DNA from: Muribaculaceae bacterium Isolate-037 (Harlan)
GTDB taxonomy: Bacteria; Bacteroidota; Bacteroidia; Bacteroidales; Muribaculaceae
Assembly: GCA_003762615.1 (NCBI GenBank)
Contig: RIAZ01000001.1
Coordinates: 310,001-374,000 of the forward strand
Direction: 5' to 3'
DNA: 64,000 nt
In this document: positions 1 to 9,880 of the stretch, one piece after another
Position numbering within the stretch: the first letter of the stretch is position 1
How the letters are laid out: each line of letters begins with the position of its first letter
Program-made: the position numbers and the translations under genes
Notes under the pieces: model-generated
What the model was told of the DNA's origin: nothing
The model's database searches: none
The model's input: the letters and a program-made list of their open reading frames with translations, nothing else

Positions 1-1
1 T

Positions 2-97
2 GAGCGCATCTGGAAGAGTACCAAAAAGTGTAAGTTTTACCTCCACATTCTGCACGATTATCGTGCAAACCTTGAAAGCGTCTTAAAAATACGATAG
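2..97 (+). CDS. C-terminal tail of a probable IS630-like transposase (5' truncated by window)
   Basis: An open frame enters from the left edge and ends at TAG 95-97. The 31 visible residues begin ERIWKSTKK, which resembles the ERxWKxxKK stretch near the end of IS630-family DDE transposases. Only the tail is visible and no terminal inverted repeat was recognised, so the family call is tentative. The stop overlaps the first arm of the hairpin at 93-135. Confidence 0.4.
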   Translation, partial: ERIWKSTKKCKFYLHILHDYRANLESVLKIR

Positions 98-135
98 GCG
101 ATAACCCACGTTTTTACAGTGAGTTATCGCCTATC
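93..135 (-). terminator. Hairpin terminator of ppdK, possibly bidirectional
   Basis: A perfect 13-bp inverted repeat (GATAGGCGATAAC at 93-105, its complement at 123-135) lies 25 bp beyond the ppdK stop. Read on the minus strand the stem is followed by GTATTTTT, as in an intrinsic terminator. On the plus strand there is no good U-run. Confidence 0.75.
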
Positions 136-159
136 TTAGCGATTGTCAGTATCTTAACC

Positions 160-2877
160 TTAGTCTTCGATAGCTGCCTGGGCGGCGGCTACGCGGGCGA
201 TGGGCACGCGGAAGGGTGAGCAGCTGACGTAGTTCATGCCGAGTTTGGCGCAGAACTTCACGCTTGAGGGCTCGCCACCGTGCTCGCCGCAGATACCTAC
301 CTTGAGGTCGGGATTTGTGGAGCGGCCTTTCTCTACACCCATCTTCACGAGCTGACCTACACCCTCCTGGTCAAGCACCTCGAACGGATCGACTTTCACG
401 ATGCCATTCTCTTTGTAGAACTTGAGGAATTTGGGTGCGTCGTCACGTGAGTAACCGAAGGTCATCTGAGTGAGGTCGTTTGTACCGAATGAGAAGAAAT
501 CGGCTACCTCGGCGATCTTGTTGGCGGTGAGGGCTGCACGCGGAACCTCGATCATTGTGCCTACCTTGTAGTGGATCGATTCACCTCTCTCTTCAAATAC
601 CTTTGCAGCTGTAGTGTTGATCACGTCTGCCTGGTTCTGAAGCTCTTTGAGAACGCCTACAAGCGGAACCATGATTTCCGGCTCTACCTTGATGCCACGT
701 GCCTTGCAGTTGAGGGCTGCCTCAAGGATAGCACGGGTCTGCATCTCGGTGATCTCGGGATAAGTGATGCCAAGACGGCAGCCACGGTGACCGAGCATCG
801 GGTTGAACTCCTCAAGAGCATCAACTTTTGCCTTCACCTCCTCAAGGGAGATGCCCATCTCGTTGGCAAGTTCCTTCTGAGTTGCAGTCTGATGAGGTAC
901 GAACTCATGCAACGGGGGATCGAGAAGACGGATGGTCACTCCGTAGCCGTCCATTGCCTCGAAGATACCCTCGAAGTCGCCACGCTGCATCGGGAGAAGT
1001 TTTGCAAGAGCTGCACGACGTCCTTCAACGTCGGAAGCAAGGATCATCTCGCGTACTGCCTTGATACGGTCGCCTTCGAAGAACATGTGCTCTGTGCGGC
1101 AGAGACCGATACCCTGAGCACCGAAGTGACGTGCCTGTTTTGCATCACGCGGAGAATCGGCGTTGGTACGAACGAGAGTCTTTGTATATTTTGCTGCAAG
1201 GTTCATGATTGCGCCGAAATCGCCGTCAAGTTCGGGATCGCGGGTCGGCACCTGACCATCGTAAACCTCACCTGTAGAGCCGTTGAGAGAGATCCAGTCG
1301 CCTTCATTGTAGACTTTGCCATTCATCTCTACGGTCTTAGCCTTGTAGTCAACTTTGATTTCACCTGCACCGGATACGCAGCATTTACCCATACCACGGG
1401 CTACCACAGCAGCGTGGCTGGTCATACCGCCGCGCATTGTGAGGATGCCCTGAGCCACTGCCATACCACGAAGGTCTTCGGGAGATGTCTCGATACGGAC
1501 AAGCACCACTTTCTTCTTCTTCTCAGCCCATGCCTCAGCATCATCTGCCTGGAATACAATCTGTCCGGCAGCTGCACCCGGAGATGCGGGAAGACCCTTA
1601 GCCATTACTTTGGCCTTCTTGATGTCTGACTTGTCGAATACGGGGTGAAGCAGCTCGTCGAGTTTCTGGGGCTCCATACGGAGAAGAGCCTCTTTCTCGT
1701 CGATCATGCCCTCGCGGAGAAGCTCCATTGCGATACGTACCATAGCAGCACCTGTGCGCTTGCCGTTACGGGTCTGGAGCATCCAGAGCTTGCCATCCTG
1801 GATAGTGAACTCCATATCCTGCATATCCTTGTAGTAGCCTTCGAGCTTGTTGGCGATTGCGATAAGCTCGGCAGCACATACAGGCATTGACTCTTCGAGA
1901 GAGGGATATTTTGAAGCACGTTCCTCTTCGCTGATCCCCTGGAGAGCAGCCCAACGACGAGAACCCTCGACTGTGATCTGCTGCGGAGTGCGCACGCCGG
2001 CAACCACGTCCTCGCCCTGAGCGTTGATGAGGTACTCACCGTTGAAGATGTTCTCACCGGTAGCGGCATCACGGCTGAAAGCAACGCCTGTAGCGGAGTT
2101 GTCGCCCATGTTGCCATATACCATCGCCTGAACGTTAACAGCTGTGCCCCACTCCTCCGGAATCTGGTTCATACGGCGGTAAAGGATAGCACGCTCGTTC
2201 ATCCAGCTGTCAAACACGGCGCAGATACCTCCCCAGAGCTGTTCCCAAGCTGATTCGGGGAAATCCTTGCCTGTATAATCTTTTACGGCAGCCTTGAAAC
2301 GAACTACGAGTTCCTTAAGGTCTTCCACCTCGAGCTCGTTGTCGAATTTCACGCCCTTCTCCTCTTTCACCTTATCCATGATAGCCTCGAAAGGATCGAT
2401 GTCAGTCTTGCTCTTCGGTTTCATGCCGAGCACCACGTCGCCATACATCTGCACGAAACGACGGTAGCTATCCCAAGCGAAACGCGGGTTGCCGCTCTTC
2501 TCAGCCATAGTGGCAACAGTTGCGTCGTTCATACCGAGGTTGAGGACAGTGTCCATCATACCGGGCATGGAAGCACGCGCACCTGAACGTACAGATACGA
2601 GCAGCGGATTGGAAGAATCATCAAATTTCTTACCGGTAAGAGTCTCCACGTGAGCGATAGCCTCCTCCACTTCGTTCTTGATGTCGGCTACAACTTTATC
2701 GCGGCCATATTGAGTGTACTCAGTGCAGACGTCGGTCGTGATGGTGAATCCCGGAGGTACGGGCATTCCCAAAAGGTTCATTTCCGCAAGGTTTGCGCCC
2801 TTGCCGCCAAGGAGATTTCTCATCCCGGCATTACCTTCGGCCTTACCATCGCCGAACGTATAAATAGCTTTTGCCAT
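160..2877 (-). CDS. ppdK: Pyruvate, phosphate dikinase
   Basis: Interconverts pyruvate + ATP + Pi and PEP + AMP + PPi in the cytoplasm; in anaerobic Bacteroidales it links glycolysis to PEP. At 905 aa it is about the usual length (~875-900). The N-terminal nucleotide-binding part contains LLGGKGANLAEM. The swivelling phosphohistidine domain has GGMTSHAAVVARGMGK with the catalytic His at about residue 488. The C-terminal PEP/pyruvate barrel has FGTNDLTQ and GICGEHGG with the catalytic Cys at about 863. The gene is monocistronic, divergent from rlmD, and ends at the hairpin 93-135. No unusual residues were seen. Confidence 0.97.
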   Translation of the reverse strand: MAKAIYTFGDGKAEGNAGMRNLLGGKGANLAEMNLLGMPVPPGFTITTDVCTEYTQYGRDKVVADIKNEVEEAIAHVETLTGKKFDDSSNPLLVSVRSGARASMPGMMDTVLNLGMNDATVATMAEKSGNPRFAWDSYRRFVQMYGDVVLGMKPKSKTDIDPFEAIMDKVKEEKGVKFDNELEVEDLKELVVRFKAAVKDYTGKDFPESAWEQLWGGICAVFDSWMNERAILYRRMNQIPEEWGTAVNVQAMVYGNMGDNSATGVAFSRDAATGENIFNGEYLINAQGEDVVAGVRTPQQITVEGSRRWAALQGISEEERASKYPSLEESMPVCAAELIAIANKLEGYYKDMQDMEFTIQDGKLWMLQTRNGKRTGAAMVRIAMELLREGMIDEKEALLRMEPQKLDELLHPVFDKSDIKKAKVMAKGLPASPGAAAGQIVFQADDAEAWAEKKKKVVLVRIETSPEDLRGMAVAQGILTMRGGMTSHAAVVARGMGKCCVSGAGEIKVDYKAKTVEMNGKVYNEGDWISLNGSTGEVYDGQVPTRDPELDGDFGAIMNLAAKYTKTLVRTNADSPRDAKQARHFGAQGIGLCRTEHMFFEGDRIKAVREMILASDVEGRRAALAKLLPMQRGDFEGIFEAMDGYGVTIRLLDPPLHEFVPHQTATQKELANEMGISLEEVKAKVDALEEFNPMLGHRGCRLGITYPEITEMQTRAILEAALNCKARGIKVEPEIMVPLVGVLKELQNQADVINTTAAKVFEERGESIHYKVGTMIEVPRAALTANKIAEVADFFSFGTNDLTQMTFGYSRDDAPKFLKFYKENGIVKVDPFEVLDQEGVGQLVKMGVEKGRSTNPDLKVGICGEHGGEPSSVKFCAKLGMNYVSCSPFRVPIARVAAAQAAIED

Positions 2878-3039
2878 AATTATTATATATTAATACAGAT
2901 ATTTTATTTATTAAACTTCAGCGGGTTAACGGCTCGTAAACCCTATCGTCTAAAGTGTCTGTTTTTGGGTTTTTCTACTTAGATTTTCAAAGTATATCAT
3001 TTTCGATGTGCAAATTTATAAAATCTTTGGGAAATTCAC

Positions 3040-3047
3040 TAATTTTG
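3040..3047 (+). promoter_or_regulatory. Bacteroidetes -7 box for rlmD
   Basis: TAATTTTG matches the -7 consensus TAnnTTTG. Transcription would begin near 3054, almost on the possible GTG start at 3060. This favours the ATG at 3069. No convincing -33 TTTG was found at the usual 19-20 bp spacing. Confidence 0.5.
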
Positions 3048-3068
3048 CATCATTAAATAGTGTCAAAA

Positions 3069-4589
3069 ATGGCAAGAAAAAGAAAAGAACTACCCGAATT
3101 GCATGGAGTGGAGGTTTCCGGCGTGGCTGCCGAGGGCAAGGCGATAGCCCGCGTGAAGCTCCGTGAGACGGATGAGACGCCCATCGTAGTGTTTATCCCA
3201 TACGCCGCTCCGGGCGATATCGTGGATCTGAAGATCGACAAGAAGAAACACAGTTATGCAGAGGCTCACATCACCCGCATTGTGGAGCCATCCCCTATCC
3301 GCATGGCTCCACGTTGCCCTTCGTTCGGCACGTGCGGAGGATGCAAATGGCAGCATATCCCTTATCAGGAGCAGCTCAGGCATAAGCATCGCATTGTGGC
3401 GGATGCCCTTGAGAGGATTGCAAAAGTGGATCTGCCGGAGATCCGCCCTACCCTCGGCTCTGACAACATCTGGGGCTACCGGAATAAGATGGAATACACA
3501 TTCTCCAACAAAAAATGGCGTTCATGGGAGGATATAAGATCCGGGAAGGAGTTCGCCGACAGCAGCAACGCCCTTGGATTCCATATCCCCGGAGCCTTCG
3601 ACAAGGTGCTGCATATCGACAACTGCCATCTACAGGATACCAAGGGGGATGAGATACGCAATTTCATATATGACTTCGCCGAGAGCCACGGCTACTCCTT
3701 TTATAATATAAAGGAGAACCACGGACTCCTCCGCACGCTCATGCTCCGTATCGCCTCCACCGGGGAGATAATGGTGTGCCTGACGTTCGGAGAGGACGAC
3801 CGCGAACGTATCGCCGAGATTCTGACCGCTATAAAGGAGAGATTCCCGGAGATCACGTCACTGCTCTACGTGGTCAACAGGAAACTCAATGATTCGATAG
3901 CTGATCAGGAGGTGATAGCATTCAGCGGTCCGGAATATATAGAGGAGGAGATGGAGGGACTCAGATTCCGTATAAATGCGAAATCCTTCTATCAGACCAA
4001 TTCGCTCCAGGCCTACGAGCTTTATAAAGTGGCGAGGGAGTTCGCCGGACTTGACCCGAAGGGGAATAATGACGGGAAGAAACCCTTGGTCTACGACCTT
4101 TATACCGGCACCGGCACAATCGCCAATTTCGTGGCGCGCCAGGCAAGCCGGGTCATCGGTATTGAATACGTGGAGGAGGCGATCGAGGATGCCAAATTGA
4201 ATGCCTCGGTCAATGGTCTTGACAATACCCTCTTCTATGCAGGCGACATGAAGGATATACTCACGGATGAGTTTGTACGCCGTCATGGGGTTCCTGACGT
4301 CATGATTGTAGACCCACCGCGTGCAGGTATGCATGAGGATGTGGTGAAGGTTATCCTCAACGCCTCCCCTGCCGTCATAGTCTACGTGAGCTGTAATCCC
4401 GCCACGCAGGCACGCGATCTTGCGTTACTTGATGCGAGATATAAGGTCACGGCAGTGCAGCCTGTCGATATGTTCCCCCACACTCATCATGTGGAGAATG
4501 TGGTGCGTCTCGAACTTAGGCAACCGGAGGAATCATCCTCTGCCGATAATGACTCAGCTGATATAAATAACTGTATAAACAACGAATGA
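3069..4589 (+). CDS. rlmD: 23S rRNA (uracil-C5)-methyltransferase, RlmD/RumA family
   Basis: SAM-dependent methyltransferase predicted to make m5U in 23S rRNA. The N-terminal TRAM-like domain (about residues 10-65) is followed by the [4Fe-4S] cysteines C83, C89, C92 and C186, then the Rossmann methyltransferase domain with YDLYTGTGT and DPPRAGMH. The catalytic Cys is in VSCNPAT at about 442. The frame extends to a GTG at 3060, but the promoter at 3040-3047 would leave almost no leader, so ATG 3069 is preferred. The stop overlaps the next ATG by 4 bp, implying translational coupling. RlmD and the related RlmCD cannot be separated from sequence alone. Confidence 0.9.
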   Translation: MARKRKELPELHGVEVSGVAAEGKAIARVKLRETDETPIVVFIPYAAPGDIVDLKIDKKKHSYAEAHITRIVEPSPIRMAPRCPSFGTCGGCKWQHIPYQEQLRHKHRIVADALERIAKVDLPEIRPTLGSDNIWGYRNKMEYTFSNKKWRSWEDIRSGKEFADSSNALGFHIPGAFDKVLHIDNCHLQDTKGDEIRNFIYDFAESHGYSFYNIKENHGLLRTLMLRIASTGEIMVCLTFGEDDRERIAEILTAIKERFPEITSLLYVVNRKLNDSIADQEVIAFSGPEYIEEEMEGLRFRINAKSFYQTNSLQAYELYKVAREFAGLDPKGNNDGKKPLVYDLYTGTGTIANFVARQASRVIGIEYVEEAIEDAKLNASVNGLDNTLFYAGDMKDILTDEFVRRHGVPDVMIVDPPRAGMHEDVVKVILNASPAVIVYVSCNPATQARDLALLDARYKVTAVQPVDMFPHTHHVENVVRLELRQPEESSSADNDSADINNCINNE

Positions 4590-5356
4590 TGACCCCATTA
4601 CAGACCTTACAGTCACGCCACTCCGTGAGGGCCTTCCGAGAGGAGGCTCTCTCGGATACTCACGTCAAGAAGCTGAAGGCGTGCATTACGATGATCAACA
4701 CCCATCAACAGGGGCTGAAATTCCAGTTGATCACCAATGATCCCGACCCATTGGCAGGCTTCAGCAAGAGTTATGGAGTCTTCACCAACCCCCGAAACTA
4801 CATGGCAGCTGTAGTAGATACCGCCACTCCCGACGTGCTCGAAAGGGCGGGCTATTATGCGGAACAGGTGGTGATAAAGTCCTGTGAGCTGGGCGTGGGG
4901 AGCTGTTTCGTCGGTGGCACCTATAATGAAAGCAAGGTGAAGGTACAGCTACGCGCCGGAGAGAAGGTGCTGTTTCTTGTGCTTCTCGGTTATCCGGCAG
5001 AGAAGACAAAATTCATGGCGAAGATAATGGCGAAGATGGTTCATCTGAAGAGAATGGACGCGGAGCAATTCTTCGAGCCCTCCGGAGATCTTACTGAGGC
5101 GATTGGCAAATTCCCGTTTCTGACCGTCGGGCTTGAGGCAGTGGCATGTGCCCCCTCCGCACTCAACAAGCGACCCACCCGCATATTCCTGCGCCATGAC
5201 AGCGCCGGCGACGCGCTCTGCGCCCGCGTGGACGATTCCAACCCCAAGAACCTCATCGACCTCGGCATCGCCAAATACAATTTCAACTATGCCACCTCCA
5301 CTGAATGTGAATGGGGCAACGGCGCGCCGCTCACAGGAGGCTACACGCTACTCTGA
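4586..5356 (+). CDS. Nitroreductase family protein (TM1586-type)
   Basis: 256 aa. The N-terminal LQSRHSVRAFREEALS is typical of FMN-dependent nitroreductases, which reduce nitro or quinone-like substrates with NAD(P)H. The middle has YAEQVVIKSCELGVGSCFVGG, and the C-terminal half repeats a nitroreductase-like fold with FLTVGLEAVACAPSALNKRP, as in the fused TM1586 group. The substrate is unknown. The start overlaps the rlmD stop (ATGATGA), so the two are probably co-translated, although no functional link is evident. Confidence 0.8.
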   Translation: MMTPLQTLQSRHSVRAFREEALSDTHVKKLKACITMINTHQQGLKFQLITNDPDPLAGFSKSYGVFTNPRNYMAAVVDTATPDVLERAGYYAEQVVIKSCELGVGSCFVGGTYNESKVKVQLRAGEKVLFLVLLGYPAEKTKFMAKIMAKMVHLKRMDAEQFFEPSGDLTEAIGKFPFLTVGLEAVACAPSALNKRPTRIFLRHDSAGDALCARVDDSNPKNLIDLGIAKYNFNYATSTECEWGNGAPLTGGYTLL

Positions 5357-5428
5357 CCGCTACCCCCTTATTCATTTAGAATCCGGCATCTCCAAAAATA
5401 AATTCACCACTCTATTAAAACTAAAAAT

Positions 5429-5938
5429 ATGAATAAGACCATATACCTTGCAGGAGGATGCTTCTGGGGAACCGCCCACCTGTTTTCTTTAGTGCCGGGC
5501 GTAGTCTCTGCTACCGCCGGTTACGCCAACTCCATTGTGGAGAATCCGTCATATAAACTTGTATGCACAGGCATCACCAATGCTGCTGAGACCGTCATGG
5601 TGGTATACAATGATCAAAAAGTGTCGCTCTCCTCTTTACTGTCGCTATATTTCAGAAGTATTGATCCTCTGAGCATCAACAGACAGGGAGGGGATATAGG
5701 CACGCAATACCGCACCGGAATATACTATACCGACTCAGCAGACTCTGCGGTAATAGAATCCCAAATAGCCGCCCTACAGACCCATTATGACAAACCGATT
5801 GCTGTGGAACATTCACCACTTATCAATTTCTATCCTGCCGAAGAGTATCATCAGGACTATCTGTATAAGAATCCTGACGGATATTGCCATGTCGATCCCA
5901 TTCTATTCCGCGAAGCCAGGGAAATTGGGAAACCATAG
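5429..5938 (+). CDS. msrA: Peptide-methionine (S)-S-oxide reductase
   Basis: Reduces methionine-S-sulfoxide in proteins and free methionine sulfoxide. The 169-aa single-domain form has the catalytic Cys in AGGCFWGT (about residue 11), TAGYANS, the conserved GGDIGTQYRTGIYY stretch and the C-terminal EEYHQDYL. There is no fused MsrB domain and no signal peptide, so it is probably cytoplasmic. A 72-bp gap separates it from the nitroreductase; it may share that operon or have its own promoter. The next element downstream is the cobalamin riboswitch. Confidence 0.95.
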   Translation: MNKTIYLAGGCFWGTAHLFSLVPGVVSATAGYANSIVENPSYKLVCTGITNAAETVMVVYNDQKVSLSSLLSLYFRSIDPLSINRQGGDIGTQYRTGIYYTDSADSAVIESQIAALQTHYDKPIAVEHSPLINFYPAEEYHQDYLYKNPDGYCHVDPILFREAREIGKP

Positions 5939-5988
5939 GATTATCCCAACCCCACCCTCACGACCGGCTTCAAAAAAACGGTTGTGAA

Positions 5989-6020
5989 TTTTGTGATTTT
6001 AGATTTTAGTTGTAACTTTG
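5989..6020 (+). promoter_or_regulatory. Promoter of the cobalamin operon
   Basis: -33 TTTTG (5989-5993) and -7 TAACTTTG (6013-6020) are separated by 19 bp, matching the Bacteroidetes housekeeping promoter. Transcription would start near 6027, at the 5' edge of the riboswitch. Confidence 0.75.
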
Positions 6021-6026
6021 CGCCAC

Positions 6027-6182
6027 GTTCTGGTGCGCACAATGCGTGAAAAGGGAATCCGGTGAAAATCCGGAACAGACCCGCTACTGTAATTCCTACC
6101 ACAACTCCCGGCATAATGCCACTGTCGCTGTCAACGATGGGAAGGCGCCGGGAAGTCAGGATAAGTCAGGAGACCTGCCAGG
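6027..6182 (+). promoter_or_regulatory. Cobalamin (AdoCbl) riboswitch, first copy
   Basis: The conserved core is readable: GGGAATCCGGTG at 6053-6064, then CAGACCCGCTACTGT, the B12-box region GCCACTG at 6118-6124, GGGAAGGCG, and AAGTCAGGAGACCTGCC ending near 6179. The spacer to the first start codon is about 138 nt and holds a possible hairpin (TTTTGTAG near 6195 against CCACAAAA near 6222) that could form the expression platform. Cobalamin binding is expected to repress the operon, which runs without clear interruption to about 27461. Confidence 0.95.
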
Positions 6183-6319
6183 ACAACATATAGTTTTGTA
6201 GTTTTCGGGTTATATCACCACAAAACGTCAATGCGCTTTTACTTTTTCCATGTCATCCCCGGCATAGAGGAGTGCTTTTACGGTCTGCTGCGTGATAATG
6301 CCTACAAATCTTTCAGTCA

Positions 6320-8488
6320 ATGAGCAAGCAGACTACCGGAATGAAATCTCTTTTATTCCTATCCACAATTCTCGTCAGCCAACTGCCGGCACTGGCGCAA
6401 TCCACTGTCCATGGCAATGACTCCATTAAAGATCGACAATCTGTTGATCTCAATGAGGTGAAAGTCTTTGGAAAATCTGCTGCCCGAAAACTTGAAGAGG
6501 GGGTGTTTGCAGTAAATGCCCTGGAAATAGCCCCCGACATAAACAGGATGGTCACCATCAACGATCTTGTCAATCGCACAGCCGGAGTGAAAGTGCGCCG
6601 TGAAGGGGGAGTCGGCTCTGACTTTGACCTGACCATAAACGGCATGTCGGGCAATTCCATACGCTATTTTATTGACGGAGTGCCCCTGGAGTCAAAAGGT
6701 TCCGGGGTATCGCTGGAAAATATCCCCCTGAATATAGTCGAACGTGTGGAGCTTTATAAAGGCGTGGTCCCCTCTCACCTTGGTGCCGACGCATTGGGTG
6801 GAGCCGTCAACATCATAACCAAGAAAAAACGTCAGAATTTCCTGGATGCATCCTATGGCATCGGATCTTTTCATACGCATACCGCCGATCTGACAGGACA
6901 ATGGTTCATACCCCGCACTGCAATTGCACTACGCCCCACAGTAGGGGTCAACTACTCCAAAAACGACTACAAGATGAAAGGGGTGGAGATATGGGACGAG
7001 GATGAAGAACGGTACATACTCACTGACCGCCGGCGTTTCCACGACGACTATCTCTCCATATTCGGACAACTTGAAGCGGGCGTAAATAATGTCGGATGGG
7101 CCGACATGTTCTTCTTAGGGGTATCCTACAACGCTGTCGACAAAGAGATCCAGACAGGAGCCATGCAGAACAAAGTGTATGGTAAGGCGGAACGTCATTC
7201 CCACTCACTGGCTTTCTCTGCCATATACTCAAAACGATGGGGTGATATCGCCTCCCGAATCAACATATCCCACACCCTTGATCATAGCGAGACTGTCGAC
7301 ACGGCATACCGCAAATATTCCTGGGACGGTTCATGGCTCCCATCGTCAGGCAACGAGATGACAAACCATGCGCGGACAATAAGGGTATATAATCGCCCCT
7401 TGACCATGATCAATGCCGGAATTGACTATGAACTCAATGAGCATAACTCCTTTGCATTCAACTATATGTTCAACAGAAGGGGAAATGATAGGCATGACAA
7501 GGTTGACAAGTTGTTTGAACCCACAAATGATGTTGTGACAAAACACATATTGTCGCTCACATATTCACAGTCCTTCTTTGACCAAAAGTGGCAGACATCC
7601 TACTTTGTGAAAGACTATATCAACACGCTCCACATAAGACAGACCAATGATTTCACAATCACAGGTTCGGATAAGATAGACACCAACGCAACCAAGAACT
7701 ATATGGGAGCCGGCATCGGGAGCCGATATGCCTTGTGCGAACCCTTTGCTGTGAAGGCTTCATACGAACATAGTGTCAGGCTCCCTCTCTCCAGGGAACT
7801 TCTTGGAAACGGAACCACTGTCTACGCCAACCTCGCGCTGAAACCAGAACAAAGCAACAACTATAATGCAGGCATCTTCGGGTCATGTTTTTTTGGAGAT
7901 GCCAATCATCTTACCTACGAGGCGAATGGCTTCATACGTCACGTACAGAACTTCATACGTGCCACTGTCTCCGAGCGTGAAGGGATGATGCAATACGTCA
8001 ACGAGCCTGCAATACATATCAAAGGATTCGATTTCGACGTGTCATATTTCTGGGAAGACCGTCTGAAGATTTCCATAAACGGGAGCTGGAACGATGCCCG
8101 CGACCTTAAGAAATATAAGACCGACGGCAATCCTTCCGCCACCTACAAGAACCGCGTTCCCAACCGCCCCTGGATGTTTGGGAATATGGAAACCACCTAC
8201 TCATTCCACAACATTATATCCAAAACTGACCAACTGAATGTCGGAGTCGCTCACCAATACATCCATTGGTACTTCCTGAATTGGGAAGCATTCGGAGCCA
8301 TCTCCACTAAAGCCCGTATCCCAACACAGAATATCACCGACCTCTCATTATCTTACTCCTGGCAAGCAGACCGATTCAACATCTCGCTGGAATGTAATAA
8401 TCTGTTTGACCGCCTTGCGTATGACAACTATATGCTTCCGAAACCGGGACGCAGTTTTGCTGCAAAATTCCGTATTTTCCTAAAATGA
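6320..8488 (+). CDS. TonB-dependent outer-membrane receptor (BtuB-like, corrinoid class)
   Basis: 722 aa. The signal peptide at the N-terminus ends near PALAQS. The plug domain (about 40-160) contains VNDLVNRTAGVKVRREGG-like sequence, FIDGVPLES, VERVELYKGVVPSHLGADALGGAVNI and is followed by a 22-strand-type barrel ending in aromatic-rich FRIFLK. It is the first gene after the riboswitch, so the likely ligand is cobalamin or another corrinoid, taken up with TonB/ExbBD energy. No SusD partner follows; instead a DUF4374 lipoprotein does. An internal ATG at 6341 (MKSLLFL) would give a shorter and equally plausible signal peptide. Ligand identity is inferred from regulation, not from barrel residues. 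Confidence 0.9.
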   Translation: MSKQTTGMKSLLFLSTILVSQLPALAQSTVHGNDSIKDRQSVDLNEVKVFGKSAARKLEEGVFAVNALEIAPDINRMVTINDLVNRTAGVKVRREGGVGSDFDLTINGMSGNSIRYFIDGVPLESKGSGVSLENIPLNIVERVELYKGVVPSHLGADALGGAVNIITKKKRQNFLDASYGIGSFHTHTADLTGQWFIPRTAIALRPTVGVNYSKNDYKMKGVEIWDEDEERYILTDRRRFHDDYLSIFGQLEAGVNNVGWADMFFLGVSYNAVDKEIQTGAMQNKVYGKAERHSHSLAFSAIYSKRWGDIASRINISHTLDHSETVDTAYRKYSWDGSWLPSSGNEMTNHARTIRVYNRPLTMINAGIDYELNEHNSFAFNYMFNRRGNDRHDKVDKLFEPTNDVVTKHILSLTYSQSFFDQKWQTSYFVKDYINTLHIRQTNDFTITGSDKIDTNATKNYMGAGIGSRYALCEPFAVKASYEHSVRLPLSRELLGNGTTVYANLALKPEQSNNYNAGIFGSCFFGDANHLTYEANGFIRHVQNFIRATVSEREGMMQYVNEPAIHIKGFDFDVSYFWEDRLKISINGSWNDARDLKKYKTDGNPSATYKNRVPNRPWMFGNMETTYSFHNIISKTDQLNVGVAHQYIHWYFLNWEAFGAISTKARIPTQNITDLSLSYSWQADRFNISLECNNLFDRLAYDNYMLPKPGRSFAAKFRIFLK

Positions 8489-8582
8489 ACTTCAATCTCT
8501 CCTCAGCCTCTTCTCCAAATGTTACCGAAGTGGGAGCAGAAAGTACATTGATTATTCACCAACCAATAAATATCAATCACTT

Positions 8583-9851
8583 ATGAAGAAATTCAAATTC
8601 AGTATCCTTCAGCTGTTTGCACTTTTCATGTGCATCCTGCCGACAGCATGTTCAGACGATGACAAACCCGAAATCCCAGATGACCCAACAATCATCCAGG
8701 ACTATCACTTCGATCTCTGGGTTGCTCTTGACCGTCATGGGGGAATGGGAAGGGATGTACAGACTCTAGTGCGCAGCCTCAACTCGCTTGATGCCGACCA
8801 ACCGGAAATCACTTTCAAGGGTGTGGGCACAGAGGTCAATTCAATCCTCTCCTTGGAAACTATCCTGAAGGGTGGGTATTACTATCAGGTGCCCGTTTCC
8901 GGCGACCGTTTCGCAAAATACACCATCACCGACAATAAGATTGAGGTGGTAAAGGAGCGTCGATTTAAGGACAACACCTACGATACACGCAAATACACCC
9001 ATGCATGGATCTCTGACAACACTCTCATCATCATGGCAGCCAACGGCGACGCAAACAAGATTATCTGGACAAAACTGAATTCCGACGATATGTCAATCAT
9101 CTCGGAAGGCACTCTCGATGTGAAAATGCCGGAAGGTGGCGAAATCTACACCACTTCCGGAATACTCACCTACCGTCAGTCAGACAATAAGCTATTCTAT
9201 TTCTATTATGCTAAGACGGGTGGGAAACGCGGAAAACGTGTCACGCCTATGATGACTGCCGTCATAGACCCGGCTACAATGGCAGTCGAAAGCGACACAC
9301 CTTGCTTCCTTGACTGCGAGATGGTGGGCACTGCCTACGGCGAACTCCTTCAGACCACCACCTTCATTGACGGCAACAACAATCTATATATCGCATGCGT
9401 GACCGATGATGCCGACGGCAATGAGATAAGCCACCTCCTCAAGATTCCGGCAGGCTCAACCTCATTTGATAAGAATTATGATGGGTTCACAGCAGGTGGG
9501 AAACTTGTCTCCATTCTTTATATTGGAGACAATAAGGCACTTGCATACGCACGCGACGACAAAGCGGGAACCGGCATAGATTCGTTCAGCCATTACTATA
9601 CAGTCATCGACGTAGTGACGAAAACGAGCACCCCAATCACATACAACGGTGCCGCCCTACCCTACAGCAGCGGACGATTCTCCTCGCGTATGGCATACGT
9701 CAACCACAAGGCATATATCGGAGTAGATGCAGAGAATCAGAAACCTCAAATCTATATCTATGATGTCAAGACAAACTCGACATCGCTCGGAGCAACAATG
9801 GCGTCAGGTTATTATTTCGAGCAGATCCGTGTAGTGGAAAACGTGAAATAA
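8583..9851 (+). CDS. DUF4374-like lipoprotein
   Basis: 422 aa with a lipoprotein signal peptide and lipobox (LPTACS, Cys about residue 23), so probably anchored in the outer membrane. After an acidic linker the body is beta-rich (FDLWVALDRHGGMG near the start), consistent with a propeller-like DUF4374 protein of Bacteroidetes. Its position right after a TonB receptor resembles HmuY or BtuG-like surface lipoproteins that capture ligand for the receptor. A corrinoid- or tetrapyrrole-binding role here is inferred from context. The gene ends before a strong hairpin at 9881-9918. Confidence 0.7.
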   Translation: MKKFKFSILQLFALFMCILPTACSDDDKPEIPDDPTIIQDYHFDLWVALDRHGGMGRDVQTLVRSLNSLDADQPEITFKGVGTEVNSILSLETILKGGYYYQVPVSGDRFAKYTITDNKIEVVKERRFKDNTYDTRKYTHAWISDNTLIIMAANGDANKIIWTKLNSDDMSIISEGTLDVKMPEGGEIYTTSGILTYRQSDNKLFYFYYAKTGGKRGKRVTPMMTAVIDPATMAVESDTPCFLDCEMVGTAYGELLQTTTFIDGNNNLYIACVTDDADGNEISHLLKIPAGSTSFDKNYDGFTAGGKLVSILYIGDNKALAYARDDKAGTGIDSFSHYYTVIDVVTKTSTPITYNGAALPYSSGRFSSRMAYVNHKAYIGVDAENQKPQIYIYDVKTNSTSLGATMASGYYFEQIRVVENVK

Positions 9852-9880
9852 TACAGAATACCTACATTTTATTTAATCCA

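Noticed and set aside
571..1629. Long open frame opposite ppdK (and similar ones opposite the cob and xylan genes, e.g. 20079-20657 and 61332-62180)
   Set aside because: They lie antisense to strongly supported genes, have no recognisable domains, and have Cys/His-rich composition expected of shadow frames in this base composition.
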